Part shown: piece by piece, positions 17,540 to 25,280 of the stretch | Layout: the number at the start of each line of letters is the position of its first letter | Position numbering within the stretch: the stretch's first letter is position 1 | Program-made: the position numbers and the translations under genes | Source: Fluviibacter sp964498255 | GTDB taxonomy: Bacteria > Pseudomonadota > Gammaproteobacteria > Burkholderiales > Rhodocyclaceae | Direction: 5' to 3' | Assembly: GCA_964498255.1 (NCBI GenBank) | Contig: CAZCGW010000004.1 | Location: 1-64,000, forward strand | Length of the DNA stretch: 64,000 bases | The notes under the pieces: model-generated | The model's database searches: none | Told to the model about the DNA's origin: nothing | The model's input: the letters and a program-made list of their open reading frames with translations, nothing else

Positions 17540-18609
17540 TGACCATTCTCGTTACCGGCGCCGCCGGCTTTATTGGCGCCAACTTCGTGCTTGACTGGCT
17601 GGAGCAGAGCAACGAGCCCGTTGTGAACCTCGACCTGCTCACCTACGCCGGCAATCTCGAGAACCTTAAAGAACTGGAAGGGGATCCACGCTACCAGTTC
17701 GTCTTCGGTAACATCGGAGATCGTAATCTCGTTGCTAACCTGCTGGCTGACACCAAACCGCGTGCCGTCATCAACTTTGCGGCTGAAAGCCACGTAGATC
17801 GTTCGATCCATGGCCCCGGTGATTTCATCCAGACCAACATCGTCGGCACTTTCAACCTGCTTGAATCAGTGCGTGGTTACTGGAACGATCTGCCGGAAGC
17901 CGAAAAGGCCGCCTTCCGCTTCCTCCACGTCTCCACCGATGAAGTCTATGGTTCTCTGACGAAAGAAGATCCACCCTTCTCAGAAACCAACCAGTACGAA
18001 CCCAATAGCCCTTACAGTGCGAGTAAAGCGGCCAGTGATCACTTGGTTCGTGCCTGGCACCATACCTACGGGCTGCCGGTTGTAACGACCAACTGCTCTA
18101 ATAACTACGGCCCACATCACTTCCCGGAAAAGTTGATTCCGCTCTGCATCCTCAATGCATTGAACGGCAAGCCGCTACCCATTTACGGTGACGGCCAACA
18201 GATCCGTGACTGGCTCTACGTTAAAGATCATTGCAGTGCTATCCGTCGCGTGCTCGAAGCTGGCAAGCTGGGTGAAACCTATAACGTCGGTGGCTGGAAT
18301 GAAAAAGCCAACCTCGATGTGGTCAACACCCTCTGTGCCATCCTCGACGAACTCAAGCCGCGTGCCGATGGCCAGAGTTACGCCACCCAGATCACCTTCG
18401 TTCAGGATCGCCCTGGCCACGACCGCCGTTATGCCATCGACGCCCGCAAGCTGGAGAAGGAACTTGGCTGGAAGCCACAGGAAACTTTCGAGACCGGTAT
18501 CAAGAAAACAGTGCAGTGGTATCTGGATAATCAAGAATGGGTCGATCACGTTACCAGCGGTGAGTACCGCAGTTGGGTAGAAGCCCATTACGCTACGGAA
18601 GATGCCTGA
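17539..18609 (+). CDS. rfbB: dTDP-glucose 4,6-dehydratase
   Basis: A 356-residue extended short-chain dehydrogenase. TGAAGFIGANFV at residues 6-17 binds NAD; HVSTDEVYGS carries the Thr-Asp-Glu catalytic triad part and YSASKAAS the Tyr-x3-Lys. NCSNNYGPHHFPEKLIP is the substrate region typical of RmlB. It makes dTDP-4-keto-6-deoxyglucose, the second step toward dTDP-L-rhamnose. It is coupled to ugd by a stop/start overlap and followed by rfbD. Neither rfbA nor rfbC is in the window. Confidence 0.95.
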   Translation: MTILVTGAAGFIGANFVLDWLEQSNEPVVNLDLLTYAGNLENLKELEGDPRYQFVFGNIGDRNLVANLLADTKPRAVINFAAESHVDRSIHGPGDFIQTNIVGTFNLLESVRGYWNDLPEAEKAAFRFLHVSTDEVYGSLTKEDPPFSETNQYEPNSPYSASKAASDHLVRAWHHTYGLPVVTTNCSNNYGPHHFPEKLIPLCILNALNGKPLPIYGDGQQIRDWLYVKDHCSAIRRVLEAGKLGETYNVGGWNEKANLDVVNTLCAILDELKPRADGQSYATQITFVQDRPGHDRRYAIDARKLEKELGWKPQETFETGIKKTVQWYLDNQEWVDHVTSGEYRSWVEAHYATEDA

Positions 18610-18627
18610 GCGCATTCGTATATAACC

Positions 18628-19524
18628 ATGGGTTTCTACAAAAAGATTCTGCTGTTGGGTAAAGACGGTCAGGTTGGCTGGGAACTTCAGCGTGCCTTGG
18701 CACCGCTGGGCGAACTCACTGCGCTCAACCGCACCGAGTGTGATCTGGCCAATCCGGCGCAGATTCAAGCAGCCCTGGAACAGTACGAACCGGAAGTGAT
18801 CGTCAATGCCGCTGCCTATACCGCGGTGGATGAAGCCGAGACTGATCAGGCCATGGCACAGCGTATCAATGTGGATGCGGTTGCCGAGTTAGCGTTATAT
18901 GCCCGCGAGATGGGCTCGCTGCTGGTGCATTACTCCACAGACTATGTGTTTGATGGCAGCAAGCCGGAAGCCTATGTCGAAGACGACATTACCAACCCGC
19001 TCAGCGTGTACGGCAGCACCAAGCTCGCCGGCGAAAAAAAAATCCGTGATGCGCTTTGCCGTCACCTGATCTTCCGCACCAGCTGGGTCTATGCAGCACG
19101 TGGCGGAAACTTTGCTAAAACGATGCTACGTCTCGCGCAAGAGCGCGACGCATTGAACGTAATTGATGACCAGATCGGCGCACCGACATCTGCTGAACTG
19201 ATTGCCGATGTTACAGCCCATGCGCTACGTGATGTGCTTTCGGGTCGCGCACCCGGTGGCACCTATCACCTGGCGGCTGCGGGCGAGACCAGCTGGTACG
19301 GTTATGCCAAATTCGTCATTGATCGGGCGCGTCAGCAAGGCGTTGCCCTCAAGCTTGAGGATGATGCACTCAAACCCATTCCGGCATCGGACTACCCGTT
19401 ACCTGCAAAGCGCCCACAGAATTCCCGCTTGAATACGCAGTTGCTAGAGCGTAGCTTTGCGTTAAAACTACCGCAATGGCAGCAGGGTGTGGCACGTGTG
19501 CTGGATGAGTGGCAAACCAATTAA
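18628..19524 (+). CDS. rfbD: dTDP-4-dehydrorhamnose reductase
   Basis: A 298-residue SDR protein completing dTDP-L-rhamnose: reduction of dTDP-4-keto-L-rhamnose. LLLGKDGQVGWELQRAL near the N-terminus is the RmlD-type nucleotide motif, YSTDYVFDG and YGSTKLAGE supply the catalytic Thr, Tyr and Lys, and FRTSWVYAARGGNF follows. Complete. It starts 18 bases after rfbB and precedes the heptose kinase gene by 24 bases, so all five sugar genes look like one transcription unit. Confidence 0.94.
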   Translation: MGFYKKILLLGKDGQVGWELQRALAPLGELTALNRTECDLANPAQIQAALEQYEPEVIVNAAAYTAVDEAETDQAMAQRINVDAVAELALYAREMGSLLVHYSTDYVFDGSKPEAYVEDDITNPLSVYGSTKLAGEKKIRDALCRHLIFRTSWVYAARGGNFAKTMLRLAQERDALNVIDDQIGAPTSAELIADVTAHALRDVLSGRAPGGTYHLAAAGETSWYGYAKFVIDRARQQGVALKLEDDALKPIPASDYPLPAKRPQNSRLNTQLLERSFALKLPQWQQGVARVLDEWQTN

Positions 19525-19548
19525 CTGATTTGATCTGATAAAGACACC

Positions 19549-20478
19549 ATGACCATGATCGATTTCTCTAAAACCCGTTTGCTCGTTGTCGGCGATGTGA
19601 TGCTGGACCGTTACTGGTTCGGCGAAGTCTCGCGCATCTCGCCAGAAGCGCCGGTGCCGGTGGTGCATGTGCACAAGGAAGAAGTACGCCCCGGCGGCGC
19701 CGCTAACGTTGCCCGTAATATCGTTGCACTGGGCGGGCAGGTTTCGTTACTCTCAGTCGTGGGTACCGATGAAGCCGGTCAGACGCTGCGCGGCCTGCTG
19801 GAAGATGCCGGTGTGGCTACTGGCCTGCACGATGATGCCAACATTCACACGACGGTGAAACTGCGTGTGCTCGGCCGTCAGCAACAGCTGCTACGGATCG
19901 ACTTTGAAACTGCGCCTTCGCATGAAGTGCTGCAAGCCAAGCTCGACGATTTTGAGCGTCAGTTACCAGAACACGATCTGGTCATTCTGTCGGACTACGG
20001 CAAGGGCGGTCTAACGCACATCACCAAGATGATCGAGTTGGCTAAAAAAGCTGGTAAGCGCGTACTGGTTGATCCAAAGGGCGATGACTATGCCCGTTAT
20101 GCGGGCGCCAGCCTGTTGACGCCAAACCGTTCCGAATTGCGCGAAGTGATCGGTAAGTGGGATAACGAAGCCGACCTGAAAGCCAAGACCGATGCCCTAC
20201 GTGAAAAGCTGAACCTCGAAGCGCTGCTGCTGACGCGCAGCGAAGAAGGTATGACGCTTTTCCGCCCGGAAGGCGTATTCAATCAGGCGGCCAAGGCACG
20301 TGAAGTGTTTGACGTGTCCGGTGCGGGTGATACCGTGATTGCCACACTGGCACTCATGCTGGCCAGCGGCGCCGATTATCCGGAAGCCGTGCGCGTCGCT
20401 AACCTGGCCGCCAGCATTGTGGTGGGTAAACTGGGTACCGCCGTAGTGACCAAAGAAGAGCTGCAACAGGCGCTTTAA
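19549..20478 (+). CDS. rfaE1: D-glycero-beta-D-manno-heptose-7-phosphate kinase
   Basis: A 309-residue PfkB-family sugar kinase equal to the N-terminal half of HldE. LLVVGDVMLDRYWFGEVSRISPEAPVPV is the family opening and DVSGAGDTVIATLAL the anion-hole/catalytic Asp signature. It makes heptose 1,7-bisphosphate for the LPS inner core. The adenylyltransferase half, fused in E. coli, is a separate gene at 53461-53961 on the other strand. ATG 19549 and 19555 are both possible starts. Next gene, rfaD, does the last epimerisation. Confidence 0.94.
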   Translation: MTMIDFSKTRLLVVGDVMLDRYWFGEVSRISPEAPVPVVHVHKEEVRPGGAANVARNIVALGGQVSLLSVVGTDEAGQTLRGLLEDAGVATGLHDDANIHTTVKLRVLGRQQQLLRIDFETAPSHEVLQAKLDDFERQLPEHDLVILSDYGKGGLTHITKMIELAKKAGKRVLVDPKGDDYARYAGASLLTPNRSELREVIGKWDNEADLKAKTDALREKLNLEALLLTRSEEGMTLFRPEGVFNQAAKAREVFDVSGAGDTVIATLALMLASGADYPEAVRVANLAASIVVGKLGTAVVTKEELQQAL

Positions 20479-20515
20479 TAGAATCGCATTTAAAGAATAA
20501 TCGGAGCACACCATC

Positions 20516-21520
20516 ATGGCAGTCCTCGTTACCGGTGCAGCAGGGTTTATCGGATCCAACATCGTCAAGGCGCTTAACGAGCGCGGTATCACCGACATCA
20601 TTGCGGTTGATAACCTCACCAACGCTGCTAAGTTCCACAACATGGTGGATTGCCAGATTAGCGATTACTTCGATAAGCGCGAATTCCTGCCGCGCTTGCT
20701 GTCCGGTGAGTTTGACGGTGAAATCGATGCCATCCTGCACCAGGGTGCCTGCTCCGATACGATGGAGCACGATGGTCACTACATGATGGAGAACAACTAT
20801 CGTTACTCCATCGATCTGCTCGATTGGGCGCAGGATCAGGACGTGCCGATGCTCTATGCATCCAGTGCCGCTACCTACGGCGGCAGCACCGAGTTCCGTG
20901 AAGAGCCGGGCTGTGAATCACCGCTTAACGTCTACGGCTATTCCAAGCTGCTGTTTGACCAGATCGTGCGCCGTCGTCTCAAAGACAGTTCCACACAGAT
21001 TGCCGGCTTCCGTTACTTCAACGTTTACGGTCCACGTGAATCGCATAAAGGTCGTATGGCTTCAGTTGCGTTCCACAACTTCAACCAGTTCCGTGAAAAC
21101 GGTAAGGTCAAATTGTTTGAAGGCTCCCATGGTTACCCGAATGGTGGCCAGCAACGTGACTTCGTTTTTGTCGAAGATCTGGTTAACGTGAATCTATGGT
21201 TCCTCGAGAACACGCACGTCTCCGGCATCTTCAACCTGGGTTCGGGCAATGCGCAGAGCTTTAATGATGTCGCCGCTGCTACAGTAAACACTTGCCGCCG
21301 ACTCAAGGGCGAGAGTGAGTTGTCGCTCGATGAGCTGGTTGCCCAAGGCCTGATTGAATACATCCCATTCCCCGAAGCACTCAAGGGCAAGTACCAGGCG
21401 TTTACGCAAGCGGATCTGACTCGCCTGCGCAAAGCGGGTTACGAAGCGCCGTTTCACACCGTAGAAGAAGGCGTGGGTAAATATGTGGAGTGGCTGCATG
21501 CCCACCCGCCCAAACTATAA
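20516..21520 (+). CDS. rfaD: ADP-L-glycero-D-manno-heptose 6-epimerase
   Basis: A 334-residue SDR epimerase forming ADP-L-glycero-beta-D-manno-heptose for LPS core. VLVTGAAGFIGSNIVKAL binds NADP; YASSAATYGG and VYGYSKLLFD hold the catalytic Ser and Tyr-x3-Lys; FRYFNVYGPRE and HKGRMASVAFH are HldD hallmarks. Full length. Its 3' end overlaps cysM by 23 bases. Confidence 0.96.
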   Translation: MAVLVTGAAGFIGSNIVKALNERGITDIIAVDNLTNAAKFHNMVDCQISDYFDKREFLPRLLSGEFDGEIDAILHQGACSDTMEHDGHYMMENNYRYSIDLLDWAQDQDVPMLYASSAATYGGSTEFREEPGCESPLNVYGYSKLLFDQIVRRRLKDSSTQIAGFRYFNVYGPRESHKGRMASVAFHNFNQFRENGKVKLFEGSHGYPNGGQQRDFVFVEDLVNVNLWFLENTHVSGIFNLGSGNAQSFNDVAAATVNTCRRLKGESELSLDELVAQGLIEYIPFPEALKGKYQAFTQADLTRLRKAGYEAPFHTVEEGVGKYVEWLHAHPPKL

Positions 21521-22412
21521 AACGCTCGCCGATACCGTCGGCAATACGCCGCTTGTTCGCATTCAGCGACTGGATGCAGCTGCCATTCATGCGCAGAATA
21601 GCGTCGTACTCGGCAAGCTAGAAGGTAATAACCCGGCCGGCTCCGTCAAAGATCGCCCGGCGTTGTCGATGATCCTCCATGCGGAAGCACGCGGCACCAT
21701 TAAGCCCGGTGACACGCTGATCGAAGCGACTTCGGGTAATACCGGCATCGCACTGGCCATGGCCGCTGCCATGCGCGGCTACAAGATGATTCTCGTCATG
21801 CCTGAGAACCAGACGGTTGAGCGGCGTCAGACCATGAAAGCCTTTGGTGCGGAGCTCGTGCTTACGCCCGTAAGTGGCAGCATGGAACTGGCGCGCGATA
21901 TTGCTAACCGCATGGTTGCTGAAGGCAAGGGTATCGTTCTGGATCAGTTTGCCAACCCGGATAACCCGGTGGCGCATTACGAGGGCACGGGTCCGGAAAT
22001 CTGGCGCGACACCGCCGGACAGATCACGCATTTTGTGTCGAGCATGGGTACTACGGGCACCATCATGGGTGTCTCACGCTACCTCAAAGAACAAAACCCG
22101 AATATCAAAATCATCGGCGTACAGCCTAAGGATGGCGCGCAGATTCCGGGTATCCGTAAATGGCCGGAGGCCTATCTGCCCAGCATCTACGATAAATCGC
22201 GTGTCGATGAGCTGGTGTATGTGGGGCAGGGCGAGGCAGAAGCCATGACGCGGCGGCTGGCTGCTGAAGAAGGTATCTTTGCAGGTATTTCTTCGGGCGG
22301 TGCCATGTGCGTTGCACTAGATATTGCGCGCAATAACCCGAACGCCACAGTCGTTAGCATCGTCTGTGATCGCGGCGATCGCTACCTGTCATCCGGCGTC
22401 TTTGTCGATTAA
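21498..22412 (+). CDS. cysM: Cysteine synthase B (O-acetylserine sulfhydrylase)
   Basis: A 304-residue fold-type II PLP enzyme making cysteine from O-acetylserine and sulfide or thiosulfate. PLP Lys51 is in PAGSVKDRPA; SGNTGIALAMA binds the substrate carboxylate; SSMGTTGTIMG and ISSGGAM bind the phosphate. The arginine-containing substrate segment after GSVKDRP is of CysM rather than CysK type. ATG 21498 inside the rfaD end is preferred to ATG 21483. The rfaD-cysM pairing is usual in betaproteobacteria. A second sulfhydrylase, cysK, is at 41210-42142. Confidence 0.92.
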   Translation: MPTRPNYKTLADTVGNTPLVRIQRLDAAAIHAQNSVVLGKLEGNNPAGSVKDRPALSMILHAEARGTIKPGDTLIEATSGNTGIALAMAAAMRGYKMILVMPENQTVERRQTMKAFGAELVLTPVSGSMELARDIANRMVAEGKGIVLDQFANPDNPVAHYEGTGPEIWRDTAGQITHFVSSMGTTGTIMGVSRYLKEQNPNIKIIGVQPKDGAQIPGIRKWPEAYLPSIYDKSRVDELVYVGQGEAEAMTRRLAAEEGIFAGISSGGAMCVALDIARNNPNATVVSIVCDRGDRYLSSGVFVD

Positions 22413-22433
22413 TTCCTGAGCTGAAAGCATCGT

Positions 22434-23234
22434 ATGGTTCCTATTCTGGTTTTTGATATTGAAACCATTCCTGATGTTGCTGGGCTGCGTAATCTTAACG
22501 ATCTACCGGCAGAACTTTCGGATGACGAAGTGGCCGAACTGGCATTTCAGCAACGTCGCGCCCAGGGCGGTACTGATTTTCTGCCGCACTATCTGCATAA
22601 GATCGTGACCATCTCCTGCGCTTTCCGCAGTGATGCCGGTTTTAAAGTCTTTTCATTGGCGGCGCCAGAACTGGAAGAGGGCGCGATCATTCAGCGCTTC
22701 TTCGATGGCCTCGAGCGCCTGACCCCTGTGTTGGTATCGTGGAACGGCGGCGGGTTTGATCTGCCGGTGCTGCATTATCGTGGTCTCATGCATGGCGTGA
22801 GTGCACCACGTTACTGGGATCAGGGCGAAGGCGACTTCTCGGATTCGCGCGAGTTCAAATGGAACAACTACGTCAGTCGTTACCATTCGCGCCATACCGA
22901 CTTGATGGATCTGCTGGCGCTGTTTCAGCCGCGTGCGAGTGCACCGCTGGATGCCATGGCCAAGCTGATGGGTTTCCCCGGTAAGGTTGGCATGGCAGGT
23001 AACCTGGTCTGGCCGACCTGGCAAAAGGGTGAGTACGACAAGATCCGCGACTACTGCGAAACCGATGTGGTGAATACCTACCTGGTCTATAACCGCTTCC
23101 GTTTAATGCGTGGCGAAATTACGCGCGAACAGGCGGATGCTGAAGAAACCTTGATCCGCACAACGCTGCAGGAAACGCCGGGCGCACATTGGCAGGAGTT
23201 TCTGGCAGAGTGGCCGGCGCGTATGGTTAAATAG
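22434..23234 (+). CDS. Predicted PolB-like 3'-5' exonuclease
   Basis: A 266-residue DEDD-superfamily nuclease resembling the proofreading domain of family B polymerases (COG3298 type). Motif I is LVFDIETIPD near the N-terminus, motif II lies in LVSWNGGGFDLPVLHYRG, a middle DLMDLLALF follows, and motif III is YCETDVVNTYLVYNRF. No polymerase part is present. The role is unproven, probably DNA repair or RNA processing. It follows cysM by 21 bases and precedes the MntA-like gene by only four, so these may share one transcript. Confidence 0.82.
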   Translation: MVPILVFDIETIPDVAGLRNLNDLPAELSDDEVAELAFQQRRAQGGTDFLPHYLHKIVTISCAFRSDAGFKVFSLAAPELEEGAIIQRFFDGLERLTPVLVSWNGGGFDLPVLHYRGLMHGVSAPRYWDQGEGDFSDSREFKWNNYVSRYHSRHTDLMDLLALFQPRASAPLDAMAKLMGFPGKVGMAGNLVWPTWQKGEYDKIRDYCETDVVNTYLVYNRFRLMRGEITREQADAEETLIRTTLQETPGAHWQEFLAEWPARMVK

Positions 23235-23238
23235 AAAC

Positions 23239-23538
23239 ATGCGTTTAACAACAACCCAAATCGAATTTATTCGAAGCACTGCGCAGCAGCTGTTGGGTGA
23301 GCGTGTGCGCGTTACATTATTTGGTTCACGCGTTGATGATGCAAAAAAAGGTGGCGATGTGGATCTGTTGGTTGAAACCCCTGAAGCCATTGCAGAACCT
23401 GCCCTGTTAAGCGCTCGTATAGCAAGCCGGGTGTCGCGAGCTATGTATGGCCGAAAAGTTGATGTGGTTCTCAAAGCGCCTAATCTTCTGGCGCAGCCAA
23501 TTCATGAGATTGCAGCCAGAACCGGAGTGCTCCTGTGA
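23239..23538 (+). CDS. MntA-like minimal nucleotidyltransferase (antitoxin type)
   Basis: A 99-residue polymerase-beta-fold protein. Its nucleotidyltransferase motif is GSRVDDAKKGGDVDLLV, with Gly29-Ser30 and metal-binding Asp40 and Asp42; nine residues separate GS from DxD. MntA proteins neutralise HepT toxins by adding AMP to a tyrosine of the HEPN motif. Next gene encodes just such a HEPN protein, overlapping by four bases (GTGA), which strongly supports a MntA/HepT pair. Pairs of this type can act in plasmid or phage defence; that is family knowledge, not seen here. It follows the exonuclease gene by four bases. Confidence 0.8.
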   Translation: MRLTTTQIEFIRSTAQQLLGERVRVTLFGSRVDDAKKGGDVDLLVETPEAIAEPALLSARIASRVSRAMYGRKVDVVLKAPNLLAQPIHEIAARTGVLL

Positions 23539-24017
23539 AACTGGATGCTGCACTTAAGGCGCGCCTGGAGTTTTTGTGCCGGGTTGTCGATAAAGAATCG
23601 CACTATTTGCAGGAAACGGACGCGCGTCTTTTTGTTGAAGAGCTCAACGCGGAAACGTTGAAGCGTATTGCAGAAGATGCTTTGTTGGCGGAGCGGCTTG
23701 ATGCTTTTGTCAGTCGTTTTGGTCGTTTGCAAGACACGGTTGGTGATAAATTTCTTCCGGCAATGCTTGATGCTATGGCTGAACAGAAAGGCGCGGCGAT
23801 TGAGAATCTAGACCGTGCTGAAAAGCTGGGGTGGTTGGATTCAACCGACACTTGGCTTGAAATCCGCAAGTTGCGCAATCAGATGGTCCATGAATACATC
23901 GAAGACTTGGCTATCCTGTCCAGCGCTTTAAATGCCGGCCACAGGTTTGTGCCTGTGCTGGTTCAAGCCGCAAACCGATTGTCGCAGCAGGCCCGGCAGC
24001 GTATTAGCGCCAGCTAA
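23535..24017 (+). CDS. HepT-like HEPN-domain protein (toxin type)
   Basis: A 160-residue all-helical protein starting at GTG 23535, overlapping the MntA-like stop. The HEPN ribonuclease motif R-x4-H-x-Y is present as RNQMVHEY (Arg114, His119, Tyr121) near the C-terminal third. In characterised HepT toxins the Arg and His are catalytic and the Tyr is the site AMPylated by MntA. The N-terminal region (RLFVEELNAETLKRIAED) is not one I can match to a specific subfamily. The tRNA-Ser gene follows 40 bases later. Function as a toxin is inferred from motif and pairing. Confidence 0.78.
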   Translation: MKLDAALKARLEFLCRVVDKESHYLQETDARLFVEELNAETLKRIAEDALLAERLDAFVSRFGRLQDTVGDKFLPAMLDAMAEQKGAAIENLDRAEKLGWLDSTDTWLEIRKLRNQMVHEYIEDLAILSSALNAGHRFVPVLVQAANRLSQQARQRISAS

Positions 24018-24047
24018 CTGGCTCCGCTAGCCCCGCTCTGCTATAAT
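24018..24047 (+). promoter_or_regulatory. Probable tRNA-Ser promoter
   Basis: A consensus -10 TATAAT at 24042-24047 lies 10 bases before the mature tRNA 5' end. A weak -35 (CTGGCT/TGGCTC) sits 17-18 bases upstream, at the HepT stop codon. A GC-rich CGCGCGC segment follows the -10, as in stringently controlled promoters. Confidence 0.6.
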
Positions 24048-24057
24048 CGCGCGCTTC

Positions 24058-24148
24058 GGACAGGTGGATGAGTGGTTTAAGTCGCACGCCTGGAAAGCGT
24101 GTTTAGGGTAATACCCTAACGCGGGTTCGAATCCCGCCCTGTCCGCCA
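24058..24148 (+). tRNA. tRNA-Ser(GGA)
   Basis: A 91-base type II tRNA with encoded CCA. The acceptor stem GGACAGG pairs with CCTGTCC, then discriminator G and CCA at 24146-24148. The anticodon stem is CACGC/GCGTG with loop CTGGAAA and anticodon GGA at 24092-24094, reading UCC/UCU serine codons. A long variable arm (AGGGT/ACCCT) and a T arm GCGGG-TTCGAAT-CCCGC are present. It is flanked by a HEPN/MNT pair on the left and VapBC on the right. Confidence 0.97.
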
Positions 24149-24174
24149 AACCCATTTAGCAATTTCCAGGTTTG

Positions 24175-24591
24175 TTAGGGTGTTGAGGCCCAGTTCTCTA
24201 GCGTTAGCCCGGCTACCCGCTCGAATTCTCGTAAATTGTTCGATACCAATGTCCACCCGTTGGCTCGGGCATGCGCTGCGATCCATAGGTCGTTGTTACC
24301 GATGATTGAGCCAGTCTTTTGCAATTGGGCACGAATCCCCCCGTAGTGAATGCTCACCTCGGTGGTTATCGGTTCAACGTGAATCACCTCTGCCAGCCGA
24401 TCAATAAGTTCTCGGGTCTGAGCAGGGTTTTGGCTTTTTTCTGCACCAAAACACAATTCGCCATAGGTGATTGCAGACATAGCCAATGCGCTTGCATCGC
24501 ATTCCAGAAAACGTTGTTTCACGTTTGGTGGATTGTGTTTTGCGATGTAGATACAGATGTTGGTGTCCAAGAGGTATTTGATCGCAGCCAT
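24175..24591 (-). CDS. vapC: VapC-type PIN-domain ribonuclease toxin
   Basis: A 138-residue PIN-domain protein. Acidic active-site residues are visible in order: Asp9 (YLLDTNICIY), Glu45 (ITYGELCFGAE), Asp101 (IGNNDLWIAAHA), with the C-terminal SNNLREFERV segment. VapC toxins cut tRNA or rRNA and are held by VapB. Its ATG overlaps the vapB stop (ATGA), and the pair reads leftward toward the tRNA-Ser gene, ending 27 bases from it. Target RNA cannot be told from sequence. Confidence 0.92.
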   Translation of the reverse strand: MAAIKYLLDTNICIYIAKHNPPNVKQRFLECDASALAMSAITYGELCFGAEKSQNPAQTRELIDRLAEVIHVEPITTEVSIHYGGIRAQLQKTGSIIGNNDLWIAAHARANGWTLVSNNLREFERVAGLTLENWASTP

Positions 24592-24821
24592 CAGAGCGCT
24601 TCTCGTTCCTGGGGTGGTTCATCTTGCCGAGGTTCGGTTAAATAATCAGCGGGCAGCTGGCGTAGCAGGTTAAATACTTCCAAGGCATTGGGTTGAGGTG
24701 CTTTCAGAACCACTTCATCACCGCGCCGGAAGATTTCTACTTCGCTGACATCAAAGCGAAATTCTTTGGGCAGGCGGACAGCTTGGCTGTTGCCGGAGAT
24801 AAAAATGCGTGCAGTCGTCAT
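24591..24821 (-). CDS. vapB: VapB-type AbrB/MazE-fold antitoxin
   Basis: A 76-residue protein. The N-terminal swapped-hairpin DNA-binding domain reads ARIFISGNSQAVRLPKEF, followed by VEIFRRGDEVVLKA; the C-terminal 30 residues (LLRQLPADYLTEPRQDEP) would bind and block VapC. It precedes vapC with a stop/start overlap. A perfect inverted repeat 18 bases upstream (24839-24865) is the likely autoregulatory operator. Confidence 0.92.
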   Translation of the reverse strand: MTTARIFISGNSQAVRLPKEFRFDVSEVEIFRRGDEVVLKAPQPNALEVFNLLRQLPADYLTEPRQDEPPQEREAL

Positions 24822-24838
24822 TGCGCCCCCCGTTGAAT

Positions 24839-24865
24839 AGTGTATATACGCAAAATATATACACT
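24839..24865. promoter_or_regulatory. VapBC operator: perfect 10-bp inverted repeat
   Basis: Left arm AGTGTATATA and right arm TATATACACT are exact reverse complements around a seven-base spacer. The repeat lies 18 bases upstream of the vapB start in the only stretch that can hold its promoter; AT-rich hexamers within the arms could serve as the -10. VapBC complexes commonly repress their own promoter by binding such repeats. Confidence 0.75.
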
Positions 24866-24905
24866 ATTTCCGGGATGTCAAATCAAACTAGTGCCGCATA
24901 AGCTT

Positions 24906-25265
24906 TCAGCTCCTAAACATAAAGTAAACCGCCCCTAAGAGACATAATCCTGCCCAGATGTAATCCGTTTTGAATGGCTCGTCCATGTAGAACAGGGCGA
25001 AGGGCACGAAGACGCTGAGGGTAATGACTTCCTGAGCAATTTTTAATTGCCCCAGTGAAAAGTATTGGTAGCCAATACGATTTGCCGGGACTTGTAAGGT
25101 GTACTCAAGAAGCGCAATCAACCAACTCACTAGCACGGCAATCCACCAGGGTTTAGCTGATAGATTTTTAAGGTGCGCATACCAGGCAAATGTCATGAAG
25201 ACATTCGACAGGGTCAGCAGCCCAATAAATGATAGCGAGCCAGTGAATGGGTTTAGATTGAGCAT
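24906..25265 (-). CDS. DMT-superfamily small membrane protein (DUF486)
   Basis: A 119-residue protein with four hydrophobic helices, matching the DUF486 family of the drug/metabolite transporter superfamily: TLSNVFMTFAWYAHL, WIALLEYTLQVPANRIG-like middle, SLGQLKIAQEVITL and the final IWAGLCLLGAVYFMF. Such half-size proteins are thought to dimerise. Substrate unknown. ATG 25265 is preferred to TTG 25280, which nearly touches the trpB2 stop at 25281. It reads in the same direction as trpB2. Confidence 0.78.
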   Translation of the reverse strand: MLNLNPFTGSLSFIGLLTLSNVFMTFAWYAHLKNLSAKPWWIAVLVSWLIALLEYTLQVPANRIGYQYFSLGQLKIAQEVITLSVFVPFALFYMDEPFKTDYIWAGLCLLGAVYFMFRS

Positions 25266-25280
25266 AGGCTTGGGTGACAA

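Noticed and set aside
24149..24174. Possible attachment-site repeat of the tRNA-Ser 3' end
   Set aside because: I found no second copy of the tRNA 3' end in the neighbouring sequence, and no integrase gene, so an att site cannot be claimed.
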